Shown: positions 54,774 to 63,561, counted from the first letter of the stretch. The stretch is 64,000 bases of DNA from CBDHDJ01 sp965261645 (GCA_965261645.1 CBDHDJ010000003.1:310001-374000), one strand, 5' to 3'. Program-made: numbers and translations. Notes: generated by a model from the letters alone, not told the origin.

Positions 54774-55517
54774 TTAGCGTCCATCCGCATCGTTCGGCCT
54801 GAATCCGAGGGCGACGATATAGGTTTCAGATGATTCCCGCCGGCTTGCTTCGGGCTTGGCGTGCTTCACCGATCGGAACTGGCGCTTCAGCGCGGCGAGC
54901 AGTTCGCGTTCGGTACCGCCCATCAGCATCTTGGCGACGAACGACCCTCCGGGCCGAAGCATCGCCGGGGCCACCGCGAAAGCGGCCTCGCAGAGCGCCA
55001 TTGTCCGCAGATGGTCGGTCTGCGCATGGCCCGTCGCCGGCGCCGCCATATCGCTCAATAGGACGTCCACGGGACCGCCGAGCGCGTCCTGCAAGCGGGG
55101 GATGGCGTCGGGCGCGCTGATATCGAGGCGAAGCGTTGCGGCGCCGGGAAGAGGCTCCATCTCGTCGATATCGACGGCCCAGACTTGGCCGCTATGGACG
55201 CCGCCCACCCGCTCCACCGCCACCTGGGTCCAGCCCCCCGGCGCCGCGCCAAGATCGAGCACGCGCTGGCCCGGCTGCAAGAGGTGGAACCGCTCATCGA
55301 GACCGCGGAGCTTGAAGGCCGCGCGCGAACGATAACCCGCATCGGCGGCGGCAGCGACATAGGGGTCGTTGAGCTGGCGTTCGAGCCAACGGGTCGAGGA
55401 GGCCGAGCGGCGGCGCGCGGTCTTGACCCTGACACGCGCACGCCGCGCCGCATCTTTCGGTTTGGCGGTTTTTTTCACGGCGTGATTGCCGGGCGGTCCC
55501 GGCTCAGGCCGCCGCAT
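54774..55517 (-). CDS. rlmE: 23S rRNA (uridine-2'-O)-methyltransferase RlmE
   Basis: Methylates U2552 of 23S rRNA (E. coli numbering) late in 50S assembly. The FtsJ/RrmJ fold shows SAM motif VLDLGAAPGGWTQVA and the K-D-K-E catalytic set: K in RAAFKL, D in LLSDMAAP, K in FVAKML, E in SSETYIVA. The basic N-terminal extension helps bind the ribosome. It overlaps ppx by 14 bp at its start, a common alphaproteobacterial pair. Confidence 0.96.
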   Translation of the reverse strand: MRRPEPGPPGNHAVKKTAKPKDAARRARVRVKTARRRSASSTRWLERQLNDPYVAAAADAGYRSRAAFKLRGLDERFHLLQPGQRVLDLGAAPGGWTQVAVERVGGVHSGQVWAVDIDEMEPLPGAATLRLDISAPDAIPRLQDALGGPVDVLLSDMAAPATGHAQTDHLRTMALCEAAFAVAPAMLRPGGSFVAKMLMGGTERELLAALKRQFRSVKHAKPEASRRESSETYIVALGFRPNDADGR

Positions 55518-56598
55518 CGCTGTCCGCCGCGCTCATCAACGCGAGCAGGATCCCCTCGCGGAGGCCCCGGTCGGCGACGCGGAGGCGGGGCACGGGCCAG
55601 GTCCGCGTGATGCCCTCGAGGATGGCGCAACCGGCGATCACCAGATCGGCGCGCTCGCGCTTGATGCATGGATGACGAACGCGCTCTGCGTAGCTCATGT
55701 TCGAAAGGCGGCGGGAGGTCGCGGTCACCTGTTCGATGTCCAGCCAGCTGCCATCGATGCGCGAGCGGTCGTATTTGGGCAGATCCATATTGACCGCCGC
55801 CAGCGTCGTCACCGTTCCCGAGGTGCCGAGCATCTGCGCCTCGCCCGCCGCGATCTGGCGGCTGAAGTCGTGCGAGGCTTCGAAGGGCGCGAGCAGCGAC
55901 CGCACCTCGCCGACCATCGCCTCGTAGCTGGCGCGCGAGACATCACGCCCGCCATAGCGCTCGGCAAAGCTGACCACACCGCAGCGCAGAGACGTGACGG
56001 CATGGATCTCCGGCTTACCCCCTTCGACCACGTCGAGCAGGGTGACCTCGGTGCTGCCCCCGCCAATGTCGAACAGCAGCGCACGGTGGCGTTCGCGATC
56101 GAGGAGCGATGCACAGCCCGCGAGCGCCAACAACGCTTCCTCGCGCGGCGAGATGATGTCGAGCTCGATGCCGGTCTCCGCGCTGACCCGACTGAGGAAG
56201 TCGCTACCATTGCTCGCCCTGCGGCAGGCCTCGGTGGCGACGCTGCGCACCCGGGTCACGCTGCGCCGCCGAATCTTCGCGGCGCACACCCGGAGCGCGT
56301 CGATGGTGCGCCGCATGGCTTCCTCGTGCAGGCGCCCGCTCTCGCCGAGACCCTCGCCGAGACGCACGATGCGAGAGAACGCATCGATCACCCGAAAGCC
56401 ATCATGGGTCGGCCTCGCCACCAACAGGCGGCAGTTATTGGTTCCGAGATCAAGCGCGGCGTAGACATGGGCCTGGCGGCCATGGCCGCGCCCTCTGCCC
56501 CGTCGATTCCGCACTGGTCCCCGCGGCCCGGCCCTGTGGGCGTGAGACGGCACGGTGCAAACTCCTTCCGCGGCGCCGGCTGGGCGCCAAGCGGTCAT
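55504..56598 (-). CDS. ppx: Ppx/GppA exopolyphosphatase family protein
   Basis: A 364-residue ASKHA-fold phosphatase. ALDLGTNNCRLLVARP is the phosphate-1 loop, TEACRRASNGSDFL and EEALLALAG mark the central domain, and LLFDIGGGSTEVTLL is the phosphate-2 loop. It hydrolyses polyphosphate or pppGpp. The first 45 residues are low-complexity and arginine-rich, so the true start may be later. It lies upstream of rlmE, probably co-transcribed. Confidence 0.92.
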   Translation of the reverse strand: MTAWRPAGAAEGVCTVPSHAHRAGPRGPVRNRRGRGRGHGRQAHVYAALDLGTNNCRLLVARPTHDGFRVIDAFSRIVRLGEGLGESGRLHEEAMRRTIDALRVCAAKIRRRSVTRVRSVATEACRRASNGSDFLSRVSAETGIELDIISPREEALLALAGCASLLDRERHRALLFDIGGGSTEVTLLDVVEGGKPEIHAVTSLRCGVVSFAERYGGRDVSRASYEAMVGEVRSLLAPFEASHDFSRQIAAGEAQMLGTSGTVTTLAAVNMDLPKYDRSRIDGSWLDIEQVTATSRRLSNMSYAERVRHPCIKRERADLVIAGCAILEGITRTWPVPRLRVADRGLREGILLALMSAADSDAAA

Positions 56599-56702
56599 GC
56601 CAAACTTACGCTGAGTTTATCATTAATTCGCGCCCCCGGCGCGAGCGCGCGCGTGGTTGACAAGTCGGGATGCGGGCAATAGTTGTGAGGCGGCCTCGTC
56701 TT

Positions 56703-56776
56703 TGGGGGATAGTTTAGCGGTAGAACTCCCGGCTCTGACCCGGGCGACCCTGGTTCGAATCCAGGTCCCCCAGCCA
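56703..56776 (+). tRNA. tRNA-Gln (anticodon CTG)
   Basis: Acceptor TGGGGGA/TCCCCCA, D-arm TAGTTTAGCGGTAGAA, anticodon stem-loop CCCGGCTCTGACCCGGG giving CTG, T-arm CCTGGTTCGAATCCAGG, discriminator G and encoded CCA. Confidence 0.95.
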
Positions 56777-56952
56777 GCCACCCCGGCGAGGCAGTCTCTT
56801 CATCGCATGGCGCGGCCAACCCACGGAAAACAGGGCCTGTTTCGCGGTCAATCGGAATTCGCAGCTCCTGAACGCGGGAGCATTTCCGGCAATTACCGGG
56901 CTTCGCGGTGTGCGGTCTCCGCGAGCGCGATGCAAGGGTGAGTTTGGCGGAA

Positions 56953-57143
56953 ACAGGGAATTTTTGCGATTTCGGCCTCAAAACAGGGAGAATATTGCGG
57001 GTTTTCCAACCAATAAACCGAGAGCCTCCCGTAATATCAATGCCTTACAAACTTTTCCTGTTTTTTTTCGGAACAGGGAAACGAATAGTTGATAACAGGG
57101 AGACAAATGGAGGGAACAGGGAAACGAATCGAGGGAACAGGGA
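56953..57143. repeat. Six ACAGGGA direct repeats, four of them 21-22 bp apart
   Basis: ACAGGGA starts at 56953, 56983, 57073, 57095, 57116 and 57137. The last four are spaced 22, 21 and 21 bp, two helical turns, so a protein could bind all on one DNA face. No gene is supported between 56777 and 57191; the sequence is downstream of the serine recombinase gene. Confidence 0.65.
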
Positions 57144-57191
57144 ATAATCAGGGCCGTCTTGCCCGTAGTCGAGTGAGTGGGGTGCCGATCC

Positions 57192-58781
57192 CTATTCCGG
57201 CGATGCCGCAAACGGGAAGCGGGCGGCTTGCTGCGACCAGTCGAGCGGCATCGGGCCCTTGAGGAGCCGTGACAGTGTCAGGCCTGCGGATTGGCGACCT
57301 TCAACGATCGCCCGCTGGATCTCTGGCGCCAGAAAGGCCAGGCGGACGAGCCGGCGTCGATGGGGCGTATCGGGTACTGCAGTGAGTGCCGGCAGCCCGT
57401 CATCGTCATAGTGCAGCATGGCGTGAGCGGAGCGGAGCGCCCTGACCAGAACCGGGTCCGGCATGTGACCCGGACTTTGGCCCTTAAGAACCCAGGTCTG
57501 ACCGCGACGCCGGACCAGGGGCAGATGCAGCCTGGCGAGGCGCGCATCCACTGGATCCGGCTCGACCCGTTCGTGGGGCTCGAGGCGCTCGCGCATCGCG
57601 ACAATCCGGTCGATCGGCAGCAAGCAGTGCAGCGACTGATCGTGGAGCTCGGCGCGGACAACAAGCGTGATGGGATCGTCCGGACATCCCGGGATCACGC
57701 GACGCAGCGCGGTCGCGAGGGCGACTTCGAGCGATGGTGCGGAAATGCGCCGGATGGCTGTGTCGGATGGATCGCGCCTTGCACCTTGCTGAAGCGGTGC
57801 CGAGACATAATAGCGATAGAGCTTGCCGCCTCTCCCATAGGAGAAGGTCGGCGACATCGGCTGGCCATCCGCATCGAAGAGGCGCCCGGCCAGAGGGGCA
57901 TTCGACTTCTGCTCCAGCTTCGATGCGCGACGGCGAGTGTTCGCATCGAGGCGCGCCTGGACAGCCTCGAAGAGATCGGCATCGATGATGGCCTGGTGCC
58001 GGCCCGGATGCACCCTCCCCTTGTGGACGATCAGGCCGCGATAGACTCTGTTGCGCAGCAGTTGAAAGAGCGCGCCGCGGCTGAACGGCCGGCCGCCGGA
58101 TAGTCGACCCGCCCGCGTCACCCGCCGCTTCGAACGGATGCCCCGATCCTCAAGCCATCGCTGCAGCGCGTGCACGGAACCGAGATCGACATAGGCTCCG
58201 AAGATGGTGCGCACGATCTCGGCCTCTGCCTGATTGACCGCCAGGGCGCGCGTGCCATTCGCAGGCGGCTCGTAGCCAAGCGGCACAATGCCGCCCATCC
58301 ACATGCCCTTGGCCTTGGAGGCCGCGATCTTGTCGCGGATGCGCTCGCCCGTCACCTCGCGCTCGAACTGGGCGAAGGACAACAGCACGTGCAGTGTCAG
58401 GCGGCCCATGCTGGTCGTGGTGTTGAAGGCCTGGGTGACGCTGACGAAGCTGACCCGGCGACGATCGAAGATCTCGATCATGCGTGCGAAGTCGGGCAAG
58501 GACCGGGTCAGGCGGTCGATCTTGTAGACGACGACCACGTCGACCTTGCCGGCTTCGATGTCGCAGAGGAGCCGCTTGAGCGCCGGGCGCTCCATTGACG
58601 CGCCAGAGAAACCGCCATCGTCGTAGCGGGCCCGGACCGCTCTCCAACCTTCGCTGGCCTGGCTCTTCACATACGCCGCGCAGGCTTCGCGCTGTGCATC
58701 GAGGGAGTTGAACGCCTGCTCGAGGCCTTCCTCGGTGCTCTTCCTCGTATAGAGGGCACAGTGGAGACGGGGTTGGCTCAT
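57192..58781 (-). CDS. Large serine recombinase
   Basis: A 529-residue site-specific recombinase of the resolvase/invertase superfamily. Nucleophile Ser15 is in LYTRKSTEEG; DDGGFSGASMERPALKRLL, VVVYKIDRLTRSL and FEREVTGERIRDKIAASK complete the catalytic domain. A Recombinase domain (WLEDRGIRSKRR, GALFQLLRNRVYRGLIVHKG) follows. ATG 58781 overlaps the preceding gene's stop (ATGA). It would move the element but could also be a remnant; these genes are very common with DUF2924 and DUF3489 in Alphaproteobacteria. Confidence 0.93.
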   Translation of the reverse strand: MSQPRLHCALYTRKSTEEGLEQAFNSLDAQREACAAYVKSQASEGWRAVRARYDDGGFSGASMERPALKRLLCDIEAGKVDVVVVYKIDRLTRSLPDFARMIEIFDRRRVSFVSVTQAFNTTTSMGRLTLHVLLSFAQFEREVTGERIRDKIAASKAKGMWMGGIVPLGYEPPANGTRALAVNQAEAEIVRTIFGAYVDLGSVHALQRWLEDRGIRSKRRVTRAGRLSGGRPFSRGALFQLLRNRVYRGLIVHKGRVHPGRHQAIIDADLFEAVQARLDANTRRRASKLEQKSNAPLAGRLFDADGQPMSPTFSYGRGGKLYRYYVSAPLQQGARRDPSDTAIRRISAPSLEVALATALRRVIPGCPDDPITLVVRAELHDQSLHCLLPIDRIVAMRERLEPHERVEPDPVDARLARLHLPLVRRRGQTWVLKGQSPGHMPDPVLVRALRSAHAMLHYDDDGLPALTAVPDTPHRRRLVRLAFLAPEIQRAIVEGRQSAGLTLSRLLKGPMPLDWSQQAARFPFAASPE

Positions 58782-59191
58782 TTGGCGGATCGGAGGCCGA
58801 AGAAGCGCGGGCCGTTCCAGCGCGTACCCGCGATGGCGGTCGCAGCCGCGGAGAGGCTCATGAAGAGTCGTCCCCCGTGGCGAAACCCCTCTTCTTCGAC
58901 CGTGATCCGGACGATCCGCCCTTGCCATTCACGCTGCAGTGTTGTCCCGACCCCGAGCGCGAGACCTTCTGCCCGGAGCCGCTGGCGGCGCTTGAGCTGG
59001 CGCCGTGTGTCACAATCGAGACCGCCGAGAGCCTCTGCCTGCAGGCGCCAGGCCAGACAATGGCGCAACAGCTCGGCCGAGCGCAGCTTCGGCGGGGCAC
59101 CGTAGCGGTTGCGCCAGACTTCTCGAAGCCCTTCGAGACGAAGGGGCATAAGCGCCTCGATTTGGTCCGCAAGCGGGGCCACGCCGGTCAT
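58778..59191 (-). CDS. DUF2924 family protein
   Basis: A 137-residue protein with MPLRLEGLREVWRNRYGAPP, a basic HCLAWRLQAEALGGL segment and the C-terminal ITVEEEGFRHGGRLFMSLSA (TREYKGxxxxVxV-like region). The family is known only by association with serine recombinases in phages and islands; a DNA-binding helper role is likely. It overlaps neighbours on both sides by ATGA, so the three genes form one operon. Confidence 0.88.
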   Translation of the reverse strand: MTGVAPLADQIEALMPLRLEGLREVWRNRYGAPPKLRSAELLRHCLAWRLQAEALGGLDCDTRRQLKRRQRLRAEGLALGVGTTLQREWQGRIVRITVEEEGFRHGGRLFMSLSAAATAIAGTRWNGPRFFGLRSAK

Positions 59192-59484
59192 ACCACCGGT
59201 TCCTCGATGCGGTAGCGGCGCAGGCCCGCTTCTTTCTCGGACCCGATGACGTGGCCCTTGCGCCGCAGCGCACCTGCGAGCGCACCTCGAACCGAATGGG
59301 GCTGCCAGCCCGTTGCCTTACAGAGTTCGGCGATGGTCGCGCCGCCCGGGGCACTGAGATGGGCGACGAGAAGCGCGAGCTTCGTGGTCCCCGGCGGCTT
59401 CGGAGCTGTCGCCTTTGAGTTCTTGCGGGTGGTCGCCTTCGCGGCACGCGATACCGACCTCTTCTTCAACGGCTTGCTGGTCAT
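59188..59484 (-). CDS. DUF3489 family protein
   Basis: A 98-residue basic protein with a lysine/arginine-rich N-terminus and a winged-helix-like C-terminal domain (APGGATIAELCKATGWQPHS, VRGALAGALRRKGHVI). It is probably a small DNA-binding protein. It is first in the leftward operon, and the GAGGAG upstream of its ATG is a strong ribosome-binding site. Confidence 0.88.
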   Translation of the reverse strand: MTSKPLKKRSVSRAAKATTRKNSKATAPKPPGTTKLALLVAHLSAPGGATIAELCKATGWQPHSVRGALAGALRRKGHVIGSEKEAGLRRYRIEEPVV

Positions 59485-59684
59485 GGTGTTCTCCTCGGAT
59501 ATTGCGGCGCAGGTCGGCGCCGCTACCGGGGCAAGCCCGGGGTGGCCGGGCGTCGTCGCACTGACGCTCCATTGCGCCGGCGAGTCCAGTGCTTTCGCAC
59601 AGTATTGTGGCTATCGCGGGCAATGGGGTATGCGCCTGCAGCCTCGCCTGCTCATCGTTGTTGGTCTTGCAATTCTGATGATAT

Positions 59685-59699
59685 GTTCTATCTATGTTC
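59685..59699. promoter_or_regulatory. Candidate LexA (SOS) box GTTC-N7-GTTC
   Basis: GTTCTATCTATGTTC is an exact GTTC-N7-GTTC direct repeat, the LexA operator pattern of many Alphaproteobacteria. It lies in the region between the divergent operons (59485-59840), 200 bp from the leftward start and 140 bp from the rightward start. The surrounding 30 bases are AT-rich (TTGCAA at 59668, TATGTT), as for a promoter. Eight fixed bases also occur by chance about twice per 64 kb, so the location carries most of the weight. Confidence 0.45.
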
Positions 59700-59840
59700 T
59701 ATAGCGAGGAGGCATGGTGGTGTAAGCGAGAAAGCATGTGGGACCGGAGAGCAATGGCACTCGGCGCCGGCCCGGCCCGGCTCCGCTGGCTCATCGCCGG
59801 ATGAATGCCCGGATGACCGGGCAGAAAATCGGAGAGGCTC

Positions 59841-61112
59841 ATGACGGACAGTGCGGCATGTTCCGATGCTCTCGCGGTCGAATACCGGACGGTCGGCAGC
59901 CTCAAGCCCGATCCCCGTAATGCACGAACGCATCCCAAGCGGCAGCTCGAGCAAATCACGGCCTCGATCAAGGAGTTCGGCTTCACCAACCCGATCCTGA
60001 TCGATGAACAGAGCGCCATCATCGCGGGGCACGGACGGCTGCACGCCGCAAAAGAGGCGGGTCTCGCGGAGGTTCCGACCATTGTGCTCGCAGGACTGAC
60101 CGATGGTCAGAAGCGCGCACTGAGACTGGCCGACAACAAGATCGCGCTCGGTGCGAGCTGGGATCTCGATCTCCTGAAGCTGGAGTTTGGCGATCTCGCC
60201 GACATGAACTTCGACCTCGGCCTCACGGGCTTCTCGGTGGGGGAGATCGATATCGCCCTTTTGGGTGCGAACGACCCGGATGACGATCATCTCCCGGAGA
60301 TAAAATCGACGCCGCGAACCCGACCGGATGACATCTGGATCCTCGGCGACCATCGCCTTGGCTGCGGGGACGGTCGCGACCGCACGTTCCTGCGGCGTGT
60401 CATCGGGAAAGGCGTGAAGATCGACGCTGCCTTTCTCGATCCGCCCTACAATGTCGCGATCGGCGGGCACGCCAACACGCGCGGGCGCCACCGCGAGTTC
60501 GCGATGGCCTCCGGCGAGATGAGCCGCGATGAGTTCCGAAAGTTCCTCGGAGACGCCTTGGGCGCTTGCGTCGCCGCATCCCGTGCCGGCGCCGTTCACT
60601 TCGTCTGCATGGATTGGCGCCATATGGATGACCTCTCCGCCATCGGCCGGGACGTCTACGGCGACCTGCTCAATCTGTGCATCTGGAACAAATCCAATGC
60701 CGGGATGGGCTCGCTCTACCGCTCAAAGCATGAACTGATCTTCGTCTACCGGGTTGGCCAGGCACCGCACTTCAATGCGGTCGAGCTAGGCAAGCACGGC
60801 CGCAATCGCACCAACGTCTGGGACTACGCTTCCGTCAACACCGTGGCCGGAAGCCGGCGCGAGGATCTCAAACTCCATCCGACGGTCAAGCCGACAGCAC
60901 TTGTCGCCGATGCGATCCAGGATGTGACCAGGCGCGGCGATCTCGTCTTGGATGTCTTCTCTGGATCAGGCACCACACTCGTCGCATCGGAGCGAACCGG
61001 TCGGCGTTTCCGCGGCGTGGAGATCGATCCGGCTTATGTGGACGTGGCGATCGATCGGTGGGAGGCCATGACCGGCAGGAAGGCCGAGCTCCACAGGAAG
61101 GCCGCGGCATGA
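59841..61112 (+). CDS. ParB-like domain fused to a DNA methyltransferase
   Basis: A 423-residue protein. Residues 15-110 are a ParB/Srx-like nuclease domain (YRTVGSLKPDPRNARTHPKR, IIAGHGRLHAAKEAGL). The methyltransferase follows with catalytic AAFLDPPYN (D200) and the SAM motif DVFSGSGTTLVASE near residue 373. The order DPPY before FxGxG is the beta class of N6-adenine/N4-cytosine enzymes. No restriction enzyme is present, so it is probably an orphan phage-type methylase. ATG follows GGAGAGG. Confidence 0.92.
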   Translation: MTDSAACSDALAVEYRTVGSLKPDPRNARTHPKRQLEQITASIKEFGFTNPILIDEQSAIIAGHGRLHAAKEAGLAEVPTIVLAGLTDGQKRALRLADNKIALGASWDLDLLKLEFGDLADMNFDLGLTGFSVGEIDIALLGANDPDDDHLPEIKSTPRTRPDDIWILGDHRLGCGDGRDRTFLRRVIGKGVKIDAAFLDPPYNVAIGGHANTRGRHREFAMASGEMSRDEFRKFLGDALGACVAASRAGAVHFVCMDWRHMDDLSAIGRDVYGDLLNLCIWNKSNAGMGSLYRSKHELIFVYRVGQAPHFNAVELGKHGRNRTNVWDYASVNTVAGSRREDLKLHPTVKPTALVADAIQDVTRRGDLVLDVFSGSGTTLVASERTGRRFRGVEIDPAYVDVAIDRWEAMTGRKAELHRKAAA

Positions 61113-61678
61113 GCAAGGTCGGACCAGGGCACCCGCCGAAGAGCACGCGCTTCAGGAAAGGAGTGAGCGGCAATCCCCGCGGCAGACCCAGGAAGGAGCG
61201 CCCCGCGGACTCGACTTCCGCTTTCGGTGTGGTCGTCGACAAGAAATTGACGATCGACCAGAACGGCAAGTCCCGCGAGGTCACGATCGAGGAGGCGCTT
61301 TGGCACAAGACATATCAAAACGCGATCGCCGGCAATCGCTCGGCCCAGCGCGAAGTTCTGAAGATGATCAAGAAGCGGGATGCCCATCTCGTCGCCCGCA
61401 AGGCCAAAAAACCGGCGCCGCGGAATGATGTCAAGTTCGTGTATCCCCCGGCCGATGTCGAAGAGGCGATGCTGATACTCGGGATAGCGACCCAACACCC
61501 TGCCTGCGAGGATTTGGGAGCGGATCGCGAACAGCTTCTGCTTGAACCCTGGGCCGTGCAGGCCGCGCTAGAGCAACGCCATGGCGACAGCAATCTCACA
61601 GGGCGAGAGATGGAGGAGATCCAGCGGTGTACACGTGAGGCAGCGACCTTGCGTTGGCCAGGCGGGACCGCCGAATGA
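61109..61678 (+). CDS. DUF5681 protein (terminase-small-subunit-like), first copy
   Basis: A 189-residue basic protein with the hallmark TRFRKGVSGNPRGRPRK near the N-terminus. It overlaps the methyltransferase stop by ATGA. The family lies before terminase large subunits in many alphaproteobacterial prophages, suggesting DNA packaging or binding, unproven. No terminase follows here. Confidence 0.88.
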   Translation: MSKVGPGHPPKSTRFRKGVSGNPRGRPRKERPADSTSAFGVVVDKKLTIDQNGKSREVTIEEALWHKTYQNAIAGNRSAQREVLKMIKKRDAHLVARKAKKPAPRNDVKFVYPPADVEEAMLILGIATQHPACEDLGADREQLLLEPWAVQAALEQRHGDSNLTGREMEEIQRCTREAATLRWPGGTAE

Positions 61679-62304
61679 GCACCGGGGACGAAATCGGCTA
61701 CAGTAGACCGCCGAGGAAAACGCGGTTTAGAAAGGGGCGGAGCGGCAACCCTAAGGGCCGCCCGCCCGGGCGTAAGAAAAAGCCGCCCTATGAAGCGGTT
61801 CTCGGGCAAATGGTGACCGTTCGCGAGGAAGGCATCGAGAGGCGTGTCACAGCTGCCGAGGCCTTTGCTCTGTATCTCACCAAACAGGGGCTCGACGGCG
61901 ATAATGCCGCCCTCCGGCAAGCTGCGGCCGCGATCGGAGACGCCCGCGCCAAACAACGGGAATTCTCGCCTCAAGGCCGCCAGACGCTCGTCATTGAGCT
62001 TGTCAGTTCCTCATCCTTCCTCTGTCACGGAACTGTCAACACCGCCCTCGTGCCACTGCGCATGGCCAGGAAGCTCGATCGAAATCGCAACACCGACCGG
62101 ATGGCGCTCGAGCCCTGGATCGTCGAGAAGGCGCTTGACCGCCTCGGCAGCCGACGCCTGACGCTGCTGGAGCAGGAACAGGTCCTGAGGACAACCCGAA
62201 ACCCGACGAAGGTCCGCTGGCCCGATTGGTGGGAGACATTGCCCGAGGTTGACCACAATTCTAGGCCGGCCACCAGGAGGTTGAAGCCACCCCGGAACAA
62301 ATAG
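61675..62304 (+). CDS. DUF5681 protein, second copy
   Basis: A 209-residue protein beginning MSTGDEIGYSRPPRKTRFRK then GRSGNPKGRPPG, overlapping the previous gene by ATGA. It is only distantly similar to the first copy beyond the N-terminal motif. It is the last gene before the tRNA-fMet fragment at 62340, so the expected terminase genes are absent and the element is either reduced or cut here. Confidence 0.87.
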   Translation: MSTGDEIGYSRPPRKTRFRKGRSGNPKGRPPGRKKKPPYEAVLGQMVTVREEGIERRVTAAEAFALYLTKQGLDGDNAALRQAAAAIGDARAKQREFSPQGRQTLVIELVSSSSFLCHGTVNTALVPLRMARKLDRNRNTDRMALEPWIVEKALDRLGSRRLTLLEQEQVLRTTRNPTKVRWPDWWETLPEVDHNSRPATRRLKPPRNK

Positions 62305-62339
62305 GCCACATGATTGCCGCCATAACGATGTATCTCACC

Positions 62340-62384
62340 CTCATAACCTGAAGGTCGTTGGTTCAAATCCAACCCCCGCAACCA
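62340..62384 (+). other. 3' half of initiator tRNA-fMet: candidate attachment site
   Basis: CTCATAACCTGAAGGTCG, a T-arm GTTGGTTCAAATCCAAC and CCCCGCAACCA match the anticodon-to-3'-end half of tRNA-fMet; A before the discriminator (unpaired with C1 in initiators) is kept. The 5' half is missing, since the preceding bases (TATCTCACC) do not fit. This is the usual remnant at the distal end of an element integrated in a tRNA gene. Confidence 0.7.
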
Positions 62385-62390
62385 AATAAT

Positions 62391-62427
62391 CCCCGCTATT
62401 CCAATAGGATGGCGGGGATTTTCTTTT
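62391..62427 (+). terminator. Rho-independent terminator after the tRNA-fMet fragment
   Basis: CCCCGC (62391-62396) pairs with GCGGGG (62412-62417) and is followed by ATTTTCTTTT. It probably terminates the original tRNA gene, supporting that the DNA on the right is the native chromosome. Confidence 0.7.
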
Positions 62428-62550
62428 GTGGCAAAGAACCCTGTTTTGCCCAGGTACCGTATAGGCACCGTTTTGTTTCCAAGTTGTGCGCAGCACTGCG
62501 CAGGGTGAAAGGTAAAGGTTCGGTTGGACCGGTATGGGGGTATGGGGGAT

Positions 62551-62684
62551 GTAAGTGTTCGGCGAAGCCGTGGAATCGTCCGGCTGGCGCGCGAGGTCGG
62601 GGGCCGCAGCCGGCGGGTTTCCGGTCAACGCGGCCGTTCTCCGCCTCCGCCCGCCCGAACCATCACGGCCTAGCCGAACACTTA
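62551..62684. mobile_element. IS66-type MITE (134 bp)
   Basis: Inverted repeats GTAAGTGTTCGGC (62551-62563) and its complement (62672-62684), with a perfect 8-bp duplication TGGGGGAT (62543-62550, 62685-62692). GTAAG-type ends and 8-bp duplications are typical of IS66. It contains no coding sequence. At 62697, GTAAGCGTTCCGACG could be the end of a real IS66 element cut by the IS21 at 62731. Confidence 0.75.
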
Positions 62685-62796
62685 CTGGGGGATGGGGGTA
62701 AGCGTTCCGACGACCTTTCAATTACCCACATGTCAACGGCGGCGGGAATATGTACCGGGGCGGCGGCGCAAAAATGTACCGCGGGCAAGCGGGGGG

Positions 62797-63561
62797 TTAT
62801 TCGGACGGTTGCCGGCGTCGTGACCGGCTCTGCTTGAGCCGGTAGCTCTCGCCGTTCATCTCCAGGATATGGACATGGTGGGTGATGCGGTCGAGCAGCG
62901 CGCCGGTGAGGCGCTCGCTGGCGAAGACCGTCGTCCATTCCTGGAAGGGCAGGTTTGAAGTCATGATGGTGGCGCCGTTCTCGTAGCGCCGGCTGAAGAC
63001 GTCGAACAGCAGCTCGCTTCCGGTCTGCGACAGGGGCACGTAGCCGAGCTCGTCGACGATCAGGAGGTTCACCCTGGCGAGCTGGGCCTGGAGGCGGAGC
63101 AGCCTCTTCTCGTCGCGCGCCTCGATCAGCTCGTGGACCAGATGGGAGGCGGTGGCGAAGCGCACGCCGAGGCCCTTCTGGCAGACGGCGAGGCCGAGGG
63201 CGAGAGCGACATGGGTCTTCCCGACGCCGCTTGGGCCGAGCAGGATTACGTTCTCGCGGCGCGTGATGTACTCGCCGCGGGCGAGATCCAGCACCAGCAT
63301 CTTGTTGAGCGCCGGGATCGCCTTGAAGTCGAAGCTCTCGAGCTGTTTGACGACAGGGAACCCGGCCTGCCTGATGCGGCGCTCGACGAGGCGGCGCTCG
63401 CGGTCGATCAGCTCCAGCTCCACCAGCCGGGCCAGGAACTGCACATGATCCAGGCCCTCGACCGCGCACTGGCGCGCCAGTTTCTCGTACTCGCGCAGGA
63501 AGGTGGGCAGCTTCAGCCGCTTCAGGTGATGCTCAAGCAGGATGCGGGGGGCTTCAGCCAT
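62797..63561 (-). CDS. istB: IS21-family helper ATPase IstB (second element)
   Basis: A 254-residue AAA+ ATPase with Walker A LLGPSGVGKTHVALAL and Walker B LLIVDELGYV, ending HHVHILEMNGESYRL and an arginine-rich tail. The start at 63561 overlaps the istA stop by 8 bases. Intact. Confidence 0.93.
   Translation of the reverse strand: MAEAPRILLEHHLKRLKLPTFLREYEKLARQCAVEGLDHVQFLARLVELELIDRERRLVERRIRQAGFPVVKQLESFDFKAIPALNKMLVLDLARGEYITRRENVILLGPSGVGKTHVALALGLAVCQKGLGVRFATASHLVHELIEARDEKRLLRLQAQLARVNLLIVDELGYVPLSQTGSELLFDVFSRRYENGATIMTSNLPFQEWTTVFASERLTGALLDRITHHVHILEMNGESYRLKQSRSRRRQPSE

Noticed and set aside
59841..61112. Restriction-modification or phage-defence system
   Set aside because: The methyltransferase has no restriction partner and sits in a DUF5681 phage-type operon, so an orphan methylase is the simpler reading.
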